Assembly (NCBI RefSeq): GCF_902143515.1 | Contig: NZ_CABFVD010000001.1 | Coordinates: forward strand, 998,122 to 1,062,121 | DNA: 64,000 bases | Source: Hathewaya massiliensis | GTDB taxonomy: Bacteria; Bacillota; Clostridia; Clostridiales; Clostridiaceae | Reading direction: 5' to 3' | Shown: positions 1-8,849 of the stretch, piece by piece | How positions within the stretch are numbered: position 1 is the first letter of the stretch | How the letters are laid out: every line of letters starts with the position of its first letter | Position numbers and translations under genes: made by a program | Notes under the pieces: model-generated | The model's input: only the letters and a program-made list of their open reading frames with translations | Database searches by the model: none | Told to the model about the DNA's origin: nothing

Positions 1-2
1 CT

Positions 3-281
3 TATTGGCTTCCCCTAGTTGTAATTATAAAAGAATTGATTATGATTACTGGTGGTGTATTACTTTACAATAAAGATTATACTGTTATCCCTGCTAATAT
101 CTTTGGGAAAATAGCTACTTCATTATTTTATGTATCAGTGTTTATTTTATATTTTAACAATAATCTAGGTGTATACTTTTTATATGGCTCTGTATTAGCA
201 ACCCTTATAGCATTTTTTACATATTTTTTTAATTATATAAAAATAAAAAACTCTAGAAAGAAAAAAATAAGACCCAGATAA
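3..281 (+). CDS. CDP-alcohol phosphatidyltransferase family protein (C-terminal part, 5' end outside window)
   Basis: The reading frame is open from base 3 with no upstream stop, so this is the tail of a gene that begins before the window. The visible residues hold a hydrophobic segment, then a K-E pair followed by a membrane segment, then an N-I-F-G-K-I-A-T motif and another membrane segment, ending in a basic tail. That arrangement matches the C-terminal half of CDP-alcohol phosphatidyltransferases such as PgsA, which join CDP-diacylglycerol to an alcohol in phospholipid synthesis at the membrane. The N-terminal catalytic CDP-alcohol motif is not visible, so the exact substrate cannot be told. 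Confidence 0.65.
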   Translation, partial: YWLPLVVIIKELIMITGGVLLYNKDYTVIPANIFGKIATSLFYVSVFILYFNNNLGVYFLYGSVLATLIAFFTYFFNYIKIKNSRKKKIRPR

Positions 282-296
282 AAAAATCTGGGTTTA
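271..296. terminator. bidirectional intrinsic terminator
   Basis: The arms ACCCAGA (272-278) and TCTGGGT (287-293) are separated by an A-rich loop and lie at the converging 3' ends of the phosphatidyltransferase gene and the DUF3006 gene. It overlaps both gene ends and probably serves both strands. Confidence 0.7.
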
Positions 297-500
297 ATTC
301 CACAACTCATCCATTAAATCTTTTATTTCTTTTTCCCTTTTCCTTGTGTCTTCTTTGTTTACTTTAACTTCTATGTCTAATACATCGCCTTCTCTTGCAT
401 CTTTTGGAATCATATCCTTAGGTAGATCAAAGGTTTTCCCCTCTTCTGTTTCTATAACAGCATAATCCTCTTCAAACCTATCTATTATATATTTCATCAT
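294..500 (-). CDS. DUF3006 domain protein
   Basis: This is a 68-aa acidic protein beginning M-M-K-Y-I-I-D-R-F-E-E-D-Y-A-V-I-E, the typical opening of DUF3006 proteins, small single-domain proteins of Firmicutes with no established function. A further upstream ATG at 539 would overlap yhaM. I chose 500 because an AGGGG Shine-Dalgarno sequence lies about 8 bases before it and because the conserved family sequence starts there. It follows yhaM on the same strand by 16 bases, so the two are probably co-transcribed. No signal peptide or membrane segment is seen, and it is likely cytoplasmic. Confidence 0.75.
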   Translation of the reverse strand: MMKYIIDRFEEDYAVIETEEGKTFDLPKDMIPKDAREGDVLDIEVKVNKEDTRKREKEIKDLMDELWN

Positions 501-516
501 ATAATCACTACCCCTT

Positions 517-1470
517 TTAAATTTTACTTTTATATACACTTAAATTATTTAAAGACCATACTCTTTCAGAAAATCTTCCTTCTTCTGTATCATCTATAGC
601 CTTCTTCATGTCATACATTCTAGCATCCATAACATCTAAGTGGTGTAAAAGTTCTGCCTCTGGAATCATAGGCTTTTTAGGACTACCATATTCTGCTTCA
701 TAGTGATGTGATAATATCATGTGCTGAAGCAACATAGAAACTTCTTTATCTGCCCCAACTTTCTCTGCAGCTAACTCTATTTTTCTAACACCAATTACAA
801 TGTGACCTAAAAGTTGACCTTCTATACTATATTCATCCACTATTCCAAGATTATTTGAATTCATCTCTTCTATCTTAGCTATATCGTGAAGTATTATACC
901 TGCATATAATAAATCCTTATTTACAAAATCATATATATCACATAATTTTTCACCCGCTTTAAGCATAGAGGTTATATGATACAAAAGTCCAGATCTTACG
1001 GAATGATGGTTAGATTTTGCTGCTGGATAATACATTATACAGTGACCTGCTTCTTCTAATATATATTCAACTATGTTTCTTATATCCTTATTTTTTATTC
1101 TTTCTTTGTACTGTAATACTTCTTCAAACATAAGTTTAGGATCTCTAGGAGCTACAGGAACAAAATCCTCTATTTTTACATTATCCTCTTCATTAACAGG
1201 AATAATTAAATCTAGCTTAAATTGAAGTTTGCCTCTCCAATCAATTACATTTCCCTTTACCTTGGCTAACATATTGGGCTTTATAAGACTTTCTTGATCA
1301 GCTTTACAATCCCATAACTTTGCGTTAATTTCCCCTGTCTTATCCATAAGCTCTATATCTAAAAATTTATTATTAGTTCCATTAGTAAGTCTACATGCAA
1401 TATCTTTTACAAAAAAAATACCTTGTATTCTATCATCTTTTTGAAATTCACTTATAGTTTTTCCATCCAT
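517..1470 (-). CDS. yhaM: 3'-5' exoribonuclease YhaM (OB-fold plus HD domain)
   Basis: This 317-aa protein has an N-terminal OB-fold nucleic-acid binding region (roughly residues 15-100) and a C-terminal HD phosphohydrolase domain (about 150-300). It carries the metal-binding pair in L-H-D-I-A-K-I and further conserved histidines in I-L-S-H-H-Y. This two-domain order and length match YhaM/CBF1, a cytoplasmic Mn-dependent 3'-5' exonuclease that trims single-stranded RNA ends and attacks ssDNA. The start ATG has an AAGGAG ribosome site. DUF3006 follows in the same direction. Nothing looks truncated. Confidence 0.85.
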   Translation of the reverse strand: MDGKTISEFQKDDRIQGIFFVKDIACRLTNGTNNKFLDIELMDKTGEINAKLWDCKADQESLIKPNMLAKVKGNVIDWRGKLQFKLDLIIPVNEEDNVKIEDFVPVAPRDPKLMFEEVLQYKERIKNKDIRNIVEYILEEAGHCIMYYPAAKSNHHSVRSGLLYHITSMLKAGEKLCDIYDFVNKDLLYAGIILHDIAKIEEMNSNNLGIVDEYSIEGQLLGHIVIGVRKIELAAEKVGADKEVSMLLQHMILSHHYEAEYGSPKKPMIPEAELLHHLDVMDARMYDMKKAIDDTEEGRFSERVWSLNNLSVYKSKI

Positions 1471-1634
1471 GAAAATCGCTCCTTATGAAAAAAATGTATA
1501 TCTCTATATCCTTATTTTAACCTTAATTATTATATTATACAAATAAAATAAACTTCAATTTTCCTACATTAAAATATAAGTTTAAACTTAAGAATACCTT
1601 TAACTATTTCTTAGGAAATATATATTAAACTAAT

Positions 1635-1666
1635 AAAAAGCCGCATTTTTATTAATACGACTTTTT
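1635..1666 (-). terminator. intrinsic terminator after the LCP gene
   Basis: AAAAAG-arms pair with two G-U wobbles when read on the minus strand but show A-C mismatches on the plus strand. This suggests it ends the minus-strand LCP transcript, whose stop codon is just upstream at 1714. Confidence 0.55.
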
Positions 1667-1713
1667 ATATGTAAACTCTTAGGTTATTTGTAATTGTAAT
1701 TTCTTTTTATTAT

Positions 1714-3024
1714 TTACTTTTTTACTTCTGGCTGTTTTGGTTGTTCTGGTTGTTTTGGTTGTTCTGGTTTTACCTCCGGTTTAGGCTCAGGTTTTGGTTC
1801 TGGCTTTGGCTCTGGTTTTGGTTCCGGCTTTGGCTCTGGTTTCACCTCGGGCTTTGGCTCTGGCTTTGGTTCAGGTTTTGGTTTTGTTACTTTATTTGAA
1901 ATATTATTATTTTGCGATTTACTACTACCACTGCTATTATTATCATCAGTATATGTTTTCTTAGGTTTAGGTTGATCATACTCATGATCTTCTGAGTTTT
2001 TAGTTGTCCTCTCAACATTACCAGCATATTTAAACTGAGTATACATCTTCTCATCATAAAGTTTATCTTCAAAAATAAAGTCGTGCATTACTTTTTTATT
2101 TCCCTCTAAATCCATTACATGAACCCAACCTTTTGCCTTGCTTATAATTACACCATCACTTAGCTTATCTGTTGGAATTTGAAGTTTCTCCATATTAAAA
2201 TTACCTATTTTTTGAATAGTATATGCTAGGTTTAGTGCATCTCCAAGCCCAACATTGGTTTTAATATATGGTAAAATTTCATTTGCTATAGATGGATACT
2301 TCATTGGAGAAACATCTTTAAACTTACTAATTAAAACTTCTAAGACTTCCCTTTGTCTTCTTGCTCTATCATATGTACCATTTCCTACTTTTCTCATTCT
2401 AGAAAAAGCTAAAGCTTGACTACCGCTTAATAGCTGTTTTCCAGGTTCTTTTAAGTATACTGCATCACTTTTAGATAGTTTAGGATTATCATCAATTTCT
2501 ATATCAATACATCTATTTAATTCCTTAACTTCTGCTTCATTTTTAACCTCTACTTCAACCCCTCCAACTGCATCTATCATAGCTTTAAAACCATTGAAAT
2601 CTATAATAGCATAGTTGTCCAATCTTACATCGAAGTTTTCTTCTATAGTTTCTCTGAGAAGGCTCATTTCTCCATAAGAATAAGCATGGGTAATCTTCTC
2701 TTCATTATGTCCTGGAATTTTTACATAAGCATCCCTCAATATAGATGTTAACTTTATCTTTTTATGATTGTCATCTATTGTTAGTATAGTTAGGGCATCT
2801 GACCTTGTAGGTTCCCCATCAACTCTTTCATCTACACCAACTAATAATATATTGGAAATCCCCTTTACCTCTTTATACTTTTCAGCATCTTTTCTATCTT
2901 CTTTTTTGCTTCCCTCATTTACATATATTTTTTCATAGGTCTTATATACATATAAAACAGAGGTAATTACTATTCCTAAGATTGCAACTAAACTTACTAA
3001 TAAAACCTTCTTTTTCTTAGACAA
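1714..3024 (-). CDS. LytR-CpsA-Psr family cell-wall glycopolymer transferase with proline-rich tail
   Basis: The 436-aa product starts with a basic stretch and one membrane anchor (about residues 6-26), followed by an extracellular LCP domain (about 55-290) with the conserved T-R-S-D-A-L-T-I and S-I-L-R-D motifs. LCP enzymes attach teichoic acid or other glycopolymers to peptidoglycan from lipid carriers. The last ~60 residues are K-P-E-P repeats, a low-complexity wall-spanning or wall-binding spacer often seen on surface proteins. The start is TTG, chosen because of the AAGGGA sequence in front. It has its own terminator, so it is probably monocistronic. Confidence 0.85.
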   Translation of the reverse strand: MSKKKKVLLVSLVAILGIVITSVLYVYKTYEKIYVNEGSKKEDRKDAEKYKEVKGISNILLVGVDERVDGEPTRSDALTILTIDDNHKKIKLTSILRDAYVKIPGHNEEKITHAYSYGEMSLLRETIEENFDVRLDNYAIIDFNGFKAMIDAVGGVEVEVKNEAEVKELNRCIDIEIDDNPKLSKSDAVYLKEPGKQLLSGSQALAFSRMRKVGNGTYDRARRQREVLEVLISKFKDVSPMKYPSIANEILPYIKTNVGLGDALNLAYTIQKIGNFNMEKLQIPTDKLSDGVIISKAKGWVHVMDLEGNKKVMHDFIFEDKLYDEKMYTQFKYAGNVERTTKNSEDHEYDQPKPKKTYTDDNNSSGSSKSQNNNISNKVTKPKPEPKPEPKPEVKPEPKPEPKPEPKPEPKPEPKPEVKPEQPKQPEQPKQPEVKK

Positions 3025-3254
3025 CTCGTATCCCTTCCTTCTAGAACATTGTCCCTACAACAAAATTCTTTATAAAAATATAATCTATTTATATATTATA
3101 TCTTAAATACGAGAAGTTATTAAGTTACAAATCTATTAATTTTAAATTATTTAAATAAAATTTTAAAATTTAAGGTAATGAGCACTTATATGAATAATTT
3201 TTTCTTAATTAAAGATACTATTATTGATAAAATATTATCTTGGAGGTTATGCTC

Positions 3255-3377
3255 ATGTCTATGGATAAAAGCAAAGCTAGAAAAAGTAATAAAGATAAAA
3301 ATACTGATGTATTAGAAGGTACAACAGTAGGTAAATCTAGACACGATACTAAAAAAAATATAAAAACTAAAGAATAA
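3255..3377 (+). CDS. small basic protein of 40 aa, unrecognised
   Basis: A short frame starts at an ATG eight bases after a clean GGAGG ribosome site and ends 40 codons later, 35 bases before an intrinsic terminator. The product is hydrophilic and rich in Lys, Ser, Asp and Thr, with no membrane segment. I do not recognise the family; its size and charge resemble small spore-associated or unstructured clostridial proteins, but that is only an impression. Own ribosome site plus own terminator argue that it is a real gene. Confidence 0.55.
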   Translation: MSMDKSKARKSNKDKNTDVLEGTTVGKSRHDTKKNIKTKE

Positions 3378-3411
3378 CATTCTTAATATTGCCGGAAAAA
3401 TTTTAATCTTT

Positions 3412-3440
3412 AATGAGCCTTTTTAAGGGCTCATTTTTAT
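3412..3440 (+). terminator. intrinsic terminator after the 40-aa ORF
   Basis: AATGAGCC and GGGCTCATT arms surround a short T-rich loop and are followed by TTTTATT, a standard rho-independent terminator in the plus direction. Confidence 0.75.
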
Positions 3441-3543
3441 TAAAATCTTTGGCTTTGTTAGATATTTTTATTAATATTATGGTTGTGTACTCACATATAA
3501 GCAAGTTTTTAGAATTTTATTATTTCTATAGTAAATTTTATAT

Positions 3544-3565
3544 TTCTGTAACATAAGTTACAGAA
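3544..3565. promoter_or_regulatory. HcpR-type operator upstream of hcp
   Basis: TTCTGTAAC, ATAA, GTTACAGAA forms a perfect 9-bp inverted repeat with a 4-base spacer. The core GTAAC-N4-GTTAC is shared with the palindrome at 23566-23581, next to a Crp/Fnr-type regulator and a ferredoxin gene. Crp/Fnr proteins bind such palindromes, and HcpR is the family member known to control hcp, so this is very likely its operator. Nitrosative stress as the inducing signal is known for the family, not shown here. Confidence 0.75.
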
Positions 3566-3721
3566 TACACACCTGAAATTATTATATACTCTATTCAAGA
3601 AAAACAAATAATCATTGTTATTTAAGTATTCGTAGTTTTAAATATTTTAATATATAAACAACATGATTATTAATTTATAAAAGATATAAATAGAATTATA
3701 TAATAATGGAGGGTTAAAATT

Positions 3722-5368
3722 ATGAGTATGTTTTGTTATCAATGTCAAGAAACTGCAGGGTGCAAGGGTTGTACTATTAAAGGCGTCTGTGGTAAAACCC
3801 CTGAAACTGCTAATCTACAAGACTTATTAATATATGTTTTAAAGGGAATTTCCATGTATAGCTTAAGGGCTGAGGAAAATAATTTAAATGTTGATAAAGA
3901 AAATAAATTTATAATGGAAGGTTTATTTGCAACTATTACAAATGCTAATTTTGATGTTAAATACTTTGAAGATAAAATAATAGAAGCTTTAAATATAAGA
4001 GAAGAACTTAAAGAAAACCTAGTTAAAGCTGGAATAAAAGTAGAAGATATAAATCATCCTGCTACAACTTGGACTTCGAATAACACTGAAGAATTCCACA
4101 AAAAAGCATCTACAGTAGGAATATTATCTACTGAAAATGAAGATGTGCGATCTTTAAGGGAATTATTAACCTATGGAATAAAAGGTATGGCTGCTTATGC
4201 TGAGCATGCATATACTCTAGATTACATTGATAATAATATATTCACCTTTATGAAAAAAGCTCTAGTACAAACTACAAACAATAATTTAAGTGCTGATGAA
4301 TTAGTATCTTTAGTTATGGAATGTGGTAAATACGGTGTTGATACCATGGCACTATTAGATAAGGCTAATACTTCAACTTATGGAAGCCCTGAAATCACTA
4401 AGGTAAATATAGGTGTTAAAAATAACCCCGCTATCTTAGTAAGTGGACATGACTTAAAAGATTTAGAAGAATTATTAAAACAAACAGAAGGAACAGGTAT
4501 AGACGTATATACTCATGGTGAAATGTTGCCCGCTCACTACTATCCTTCGTTCAAGAAATATGAACACTTTGTAGGTAACTACGGAAATGCTTGGTGGAAA
4601 CAAGGAGAGGAATTTGAAAGTTTTAATGGTCCAATATTAATGACAACAAACTGTATTATACCACCTAAAGCTTCTTATAAAGATAGAATTTACACCACTG
4701 GTGTAGTTGGATTTGAAGGTTTAAAGCATATAGAAGATAGAAAAAATGGACAACCTAAAGATTTTTCTGAAATTATAGAACATGCTAAAAAATCTGCTTC
4801 TCCAAAGGAAATAGAAAGAGGAGAAATAATTGGTGGATTTGCTCATAATCAAGTTTTTCAATTAGCAGATAAAGTTGTTGAAGCTGTTAAATCTGGTGCT
4901 ATAAAGAGATTCTTTGTTATGGCAGGATGTGATGGAAGGATGAAGAGCAGAGATTATTATACTGACTTTGCTAAGGCTCTTCCAAAGGATACTGTTATAT
5001 TAACAGCTGGATGTGCTAAATATAGATATAATAAAATAGAACTAGGAGATATAAATGGAATTCCAAGAGTTCTCGATGCTGGACAATGTAACGACTCTTA
5101 TTCCTTAGCTGTAATAGCATTAAAACTTAAAGAGATATTTGAATTAAATGATATAAACGAACTTCCAATCTCTTATAACATAGCTTGGTATGAACAAAAG
5201 GCTGTAATAGTTTTACTTGCACTATTATATCTAGGCGTTAAAAATATTCATTTAGGACCAACACTACCTGCTTTCCTATCTCCAAATGTAGCAAAAGTGC
5301 TTATTGATAACTTTGGAATTGGTGGAATTACAAATGTAGAAGATGATATGAAAATATTCTTAGGTTAA
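3722..5368 (+). CDS. hcp: hybrid cluster protein (hydroxylamine reductase)
   Basis: This 548-aa protein opens with four cysteines spaced C-X2-C-X8-C-X5-C, which bind the N-terminal iron-sulfur cluster. Hybrid-cluster ligand motifs follow: [27 protein letters not shown] and G-Q-C-N-D. Hcp reduces nitric oxide or hydroxylamine and protects anaerobes against nitrosative stress; it is cytoplasmic. The start has a GGAGG site, and a second in-frame ATG two codons later is possible. It stands alone, flanked by an upstream palindromic operator and a downstream terminator. Length is normal for the family. Confidence 0.93.
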   Translation: MSMFCYQCQETAGCKGCTIKGVCGKTPETANLQDLLIYVLKGISMYSLRAEENNLNVDKENKFIMEGLFATITNANFDVKYFEDKIIEALNIREELKENLVKAGIKVEDINHPATTWTSNNTEEFHKKASTVGILSTENEDVRSLRELLTYGIKGMAAYAEHAYTLDYIDNNIFTFMKKALVQTTNNNLSADELVSLVMECGKYGVDTMALLDKANTSTYGSPEITKVNIGVKNNPAILVSGHDLKDLEELLKQTEGTGIDVYTHGEMLPAHYYPSFKKYEHFVGNYGNAWWKQGEEFESFNGPILMTTNCIIPPKASYKDRIYTTGVVGFEGLKHIEDRKNGQPKDFSEIIEHAKKSASPKEIERGEIIGGFAHNQVFQLADKVVEAVKSGAIKRFFVMAGCDGRMKSRDYYTDFAKALPKDTVILTAGCAKYRYNKIELGDINGIPRVLDAGQCNDSYSLAVIALKLKEIFELNDINELPISYNIAWYEQKAVIVLLALLYLGVKNIHLGPTLPAFLSPNVAKVLIDNFGIGGITNVEDDMKIFLG

Positions 5369-5416
5369 TTGTTTAAAGGATAGTTATTTTTAAATGTAAT
5401 TATAAAAGAAAAAAAC

Positions 5417-5455
5417 AAAGATGCTATTTCTAAATTAAAAAGAAATAGCATCTTT
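5417..5455. terminator. bidirectional terminator after hcp
   Basis: A perfect 15-bp inverted repeat (AAAGATGCTATTTCT and its complement, 9-base loop) separates the converging hcp and hyd-operon transcripts. A-tract and T-tract on either side let it work in both directions. Confidence 0.8.
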
Positions 5456-5478
5456 AAAGTTTCTAAAATAATGTAAAT

Positions 5479-5811
5479 TTAAATTTTTTCTAATTCAAAT
5501 TTTATATCCTCACCTACTAAGACTAATATATCTTTAATAAGTTCGTCTATTTCTTTTATGTCCTCTTTATTATTACTATCTAAAATTACTATAGGTGAAT
5601 TTTTACAACAATTTCTTGCATAAAATACCCCTTTAACATTTATCTTATCTAAGTAATCCATATAATTTTGTAATTCTTTAATAGAAATATCTTGTCCACT
5701 TATAGATAAATTTACTCTATTAAAACCGTTATGAACATCTAAGTGTATATTAGTTTCACCTTTTACTTTGTTTTTACTAACTTCTTTTACACTTACACTA
5801 CTTACCTTCAT
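5479..5811 (-). CDS. unrecognised ~110-aa protein at the end of the hyd operon
   Basis: I do not recognise this family. The protein is about 110 residues, starts M-K-V-S-S-V-S-V, is rich in beta-forming and charged residues, and contains a C-C pair in A-R-N-C-C-K-N. It has no membrane segment and ends in a short acidic helix. It lies downstream of the 112-aa gene that follows hydF, all on the minus strand. The start is uncertain: a TTG at 5829 would add six residues, but neither start has a normal ribosome site. A strong AAAAGGGGAGGTG sequence sits some 90 bases upstream, across an inverted repeat. The terminator at 5417-5455 closes the operon. Confidence 0.6.
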   Translation of the reverse strand: MKVSSVSVKEVSKNKVKGETNIHLDVHNGFNRVNLSISGQDISIKELQNYMDYLDKINVKGVFYARNCCKNSPIVILDSNNKEDIKEIDELIKDILVLVGEDIKFELEKI

Positions 5812-5821
5812 AATATATTCC

Positions 5822-5904
5822 GTTGCCAATAATATATAAAATATATATTATTTTTTATAACTTTTTATAATTTTTATATAAGTTTATGGCAACAGTTCAC
5901 CTCC
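5822..5904 (-). promoter_or_regulatory. strong SD separated from start by inverted repeat (weakest of four cases)
   Basis: On the minus strand GGGGAGGTG (core 5900-5904) is followed by GTTGCCA (complement of 5887-5893), a 58-base AT-rich segment and TGGCAAC (complement of 5822-5828), then ten bases to the ATG. The loop holds a further 11-bp palindrome. If the repeat folds, the SD is brought to about 16 bases from the ATG. Confidence 0.4.
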
Positions 5905-5916
5905 CCTTTTATGATC

Positions 5917-6255
5917 TTATTCCATGAACATTTCTACGGAGTTATCTTCTTGTTTTATAATTATTTTTTTATCTAGATAATTTACTTCAAAGTTAGCCAT
6001 GGTAGAATGAAGTCCTGAATCTTTCATAAAATGTATAGTTGCTATATTATTGCTATTACCTTTGCAAAACCTAATCATAATACTCTTAACTAAGGTAAAT
6101 TGAATCCTAGAATTTATAATGTTCTTCTCTGGTAAATTTAAATTTAAACATCTATAGTCTAAATTTATTATTAGGTCTACTTCATTTTTGTCTTCTCGTA
6201 TAACTTTTATAGGAAAATCACTTATTATTTTTAAATTATGATTTTCATACTCCAT
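5917..6255 (-). CDS. unrecognised 112-aa protein co-transcribed with hydF
   Basis: The 112-aa product begins M-E-Y-E-N-H-N-L-K-I-I and is predicted to be mainly beta-strand, with one cysteine in the leader half and another in R-F-C-K-G-N. I recognise no known domain and no membrane segment. The gene starts one base after the hydF stop with a GGAGAT ribosome site, so it is translated from the hydEGF transcript. Position alone suggests a role connected to hydrogenase maturation or an accessory redox task, but nothing in the sequence proves this. Confidence 0.65.
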   Translation of the reverse strand: MEYENHNLKIISDFPIKVIREDKNEVDLIINLDYRCLNLNLPEKNIINSRIQFTLVKSIMIRFCKGNSNNIATIHFMKDSGLHSTMANFEVNYLDKKIIIKQEDNSVEMFME

Positions 6256-6256
6256 G

Positions 6257-7456
6257 TTATATCTCCTTTCTAAAAACTTCTATGGACCTTTCTAATATTC
6301 CTGTTAAATATGCTAAAATTATACCATAATTAGTAATTGGAATGCTATTTTTATTACAAATTTCTAATCTTCTTTTCATTATGTTTTTAGTAAGCATACA
6401 AGAACCACAATGGATTATAAGGTCATATTCTTTTATGTTTTCTTCTTTAAAACCTTCTCCAATAGAGAAGTCATAGTTTAAGTTAAATCCTAAATGTTTA
6501 TTTAATAGTCTTGGAATTTTAACTTTTCCTATATCTTCGTGAGAAGTATTATGGGAACAACTCTCCATAATAAGTACTTTTGAGTTTTCATTTAAATTCT
6601 TAACTGCATATACACCCTCTAAAAACTGTTTTAAATCACCCTTTTGCCTTGCCATTAAAATAGAGAAGCTAGTTAACTTAATTTCACTTGGAACTATCTG
6701 TGAAACTTTTCTAAATGCTTGAGAATCTGTAACTACTAAATCAACTTTTTTTAAGTCATCTAAAGCCTCTTTTAACTCAGTATCTCGAACAACGTAAGAC
6801 TTTATACCATGATCTAAAGCATCTCGTATAAGTTGAACTTGTGGTAATATAAGTCTTCCCTTTGGCGCTTCACTATCAATTGGAACTACCATAATTACAG
6901 TGCTACCATAGGGTAATATATCTCCAATTAGAGTTTCTTCTTTTTCTATTGTTTTTAATCTTTCTACTAATTTATCTTTTAAAATTTCTATTTCTTCTTC
7001 ATTAAATGTACTTATAAATATAGCGTCTTTATTTTCTTTCTTTAAATCTTCTATATTCTTTTCATCTAATAAATCAATCTTATTAAATACCTTTATATAG
7101 GGAATTTTTCTTTCCCTTAATATATCTAAAAATTTATTTTCCTCTTCCATGTTATAATCTACACTATTAATTATATATAAAACTATATCTACTTTATTTA
7201 AACTACTTAAAGTCTTTTCTTCTCTCAGTTTTCCAAGCTTAGTTTTATCCTGTATTCCTGGTGTATCTATAAATATTACAGGTCCTGCCTGAATAAGCTC
7301 CATTGCTTTATTTACAGGATCTGTAGTTGTTCCTTCTATTTCTGATACAATAGATATTTCTTGCCCTGTAATTTTATTTAATATGGAAGACTTACCGCTA
7401 TTAGTTTTTCCAAATAATCCTATATGTAATCTATTGGCACTTGGAGTACTATTCAT
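6257..7456 (-). CDS. hydF: [FeFe]-hydrogenase maturation GTPase HydF
   Basis: This 399-aa protein has an N-terminal GTPase domain with P-loop G-K-T-N-S-G-K-S-S, G3 D-T-P-G and N-K-I-D motifs. Its C-terminal domain carries the iron-sulfur ligands C-S-H-N followed about 50 residues later by H-C-G-S-C. This is the signature of HydF, the scaffold on which HydE and HydG products are assembled into the 2Fe subcluster before transfer to apo-hydrogenase HydA. It is 15 bases behind hydG in the same operon. HydA itself is not in the window. Length is normal. Confidence 0.95.
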   Translation of the reverse strand: MNSTPSANRLHIGLFGKTNSGKSSILNKITGQEISIVSEIEGTTTDPVNKAMELIQAGPVIFIDTPGIQDKTKLGKLREEKTLSSLNKVDIVLYIINSVDYNMEEENKFLDILRERKIPYIKVFNKIDLLDEKNIEDLKKENKDAIFISTFNEEEIEILKDKLVERLKTIEKEETLIGDILPYGSTVIMVVPIDSEAPKGRLILPQVQLIRDALDHGIKSYVVRDTELKEALDDLKKVDLVVTDSQAFRKVSQIVPSEIKLTSFSILMARQKGDLKQFLEGVYAVKNLNENSKVLIMESCSHNTSHEDIGKVKIPRLLNKHLGFNLNYDFSIGEGFKEENIKEYDLIIHCGSCMLTKNIMKRRLEICNKNSIPITNYGIILAYLTGILERSIEVFRKEI

Positions 7457-7471
7457 AAATATCCCCTCTTT

Positions 7472-8848
7472 TTAAAAATAAATGTCTCTATCACCTTTTT
7501 TAAGCTTTTCTATATTTGATCTTACATTCTTTTTCATCTCTTCACTTGCTAAATTATTAATTTCTTTATTTACAAGTTCTTCTGCCATTTTATATAATTC
7601 TTCATCTCCATAATCTAGGACATACTCCATTAAAGTCATTAATGCATTTGGAGCACAGACATTTTGTATTTCTCCTGACTTTGCAAGACTCATAAATCTA
7701 TCCCCTGTTCTTCCTTGTCTATAACAAGCTGTACAATAGCTTGGAATATATCCATCATTAATTAAGTCTTTTATAACCTGTATAGGACTTCTTCTATCTT
7801 CTATACTAAATTGATCTACAGAATTTCCCTCTTCACTTTCCTTATACCCACCAACTCCAGTACAAGAACCTGCACTTACTTGAGATACTCCATATCTTAA
7901 AGCTTCTTTTCTCATAGAACTACTTTCTCTTGTAGATAATATTATTCCTGTAAATGGCACTGCTATACGAATAATAGCTATTATCTTTTTAAACTCTTCA
8001 TCTGTTACTATATGAGGGAACATACTAAGGTCCATACCCTCTGCTTTTTTTATTCTTGGTGCTGATATTGTATGGAAACCTACGCCATATTCTTTTTCTA
8101 AGTGTTCATTATGAAGCATAAGACCCATAACTTCAAATTTATAATCATAAAGTCCGAATAAAACTCCACCACCAACATCTTCAATTCCAGCTTTCATTGC
8201 TCTATCAAAGGCTGTAGTATGATAATTATAATCGCCTTTTATAGACTTAGGGTGCATATATTCATAGGTAGGCTTGTGATAAGTTTCTTGAAATAGAATA
8301 TAAGTACCTATATTTTTCTCTTTTAATTTTTTAAAGTTTTCTTCTGTAGTTGCTGCTATATTTACATTAATTCTTCTTATACTTCCATTATCCTTGTGAG
8401 TTTCATAAATTGCATCTATAGAATCTAAAACATAATCTATATCACAGTTTACAGGGTCTTCACCTACTTCTAATGCTAATCTTTTATGACCCATTTTTTC
8501 TAAAAGCCTTACTTCTTCTCTTATTTCATCCATGGTTAATTTTCTTCTAACTATTTCATTACATCTTTTATAACCACAATATCTACAGTTATTTACACAA
8601 TAGTTGCTAATATAAAGTGGTGCAAATAAAACAACCCTATTTCCATAAATGGATTTTTTAATATCACCAGCTATTTTAAACATCTCTTTAATTTGAGCTT
8701 CATCTTCTATTTGAAGAAGCATAGCTATATCTTCGTGACTTAATCCTCTAACTTTTTTAGCCTTGTCTAGAACTTTTTGAATATCTTCTTTTGTAGCTCC
8801 TTTGGCATTTTCTAATAAATTATTGATATACTCTTCATTAATAAACAT
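7472..8848 (-). CDS. hydG: [FeFe]-hydrogenase maturation radical SAM enzyme HydG
   Basis: The 458-aa product carries the radical-SAM motif C-V-N-N-C-R-Y-C (about residue 85) and the C-terminal C-T-A-C-X22-C motif that binds the second, dangler-iron cluster. Both are diagnostic for HydG rather than ThiH. HydG cleaves tyrosine to p-cresol and dehydroglycine and delivers Fe(CO)2CN synthons for the hydrogenase H-cluster. The ATG follows the hydE stop by one base, and a G-rich stretch at the end of hydE supplies the ribosome site. Confidence 0.95.
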   Translation of the reverse strand: MFINEEYINNLLENAKGATKEDIQKVLDKAKKVRGLSHEDIAMLLQIEDEAQIKEMFKIAGDIKKSIYGNRVVLFAPLYISNYCVNNCRYCGYKRCNEIVRRKLTMDEIREEVRLLEKMGHKRLALEVGEDPVNCDIDYVLDSIDAIYETHKDNGSIRRINVNIAATTEENFKKLKEKNIGTYILFQETYHKPTYEYMHPKSIKGDYNYHTTAFDRAMKAGIEDVGGGVLFGLYDYKFEVMGLMLHNEHLEKEYGVGFHTISAPRIKKAEGMDLSMFPHIVTDEEFKKIIAIIRIAVPFTGIILSTRESSSMRKEALRYGVSQVSAGSCTGVGGYKESEEGNSVDQFSIEDRRSPIQVIKDLINDGYIPSYCTACYRQGRTGDRFMSLAKSGEIQNVCAPNALMTLMEYVLDYGDEELYKMAEELVNKEINNLASEEMKKNVRSNIEKLKKGDRDIYF

Positions 8849-8849
8849 T

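Noticed and set aside
1887-2072. 61-codon frame inside the LCP gene
   Set aside because: Out-of-frame overlap with the well supported LCP protein and no ribosome site.
5479-5829. Treating the TTG at 5829 as the firm start of the gene behind hydF
   Set aside because: It lies in an arm of the inverted repeat and has no SD; the ATG at 5811 is at least as plausible, so the start is left open.
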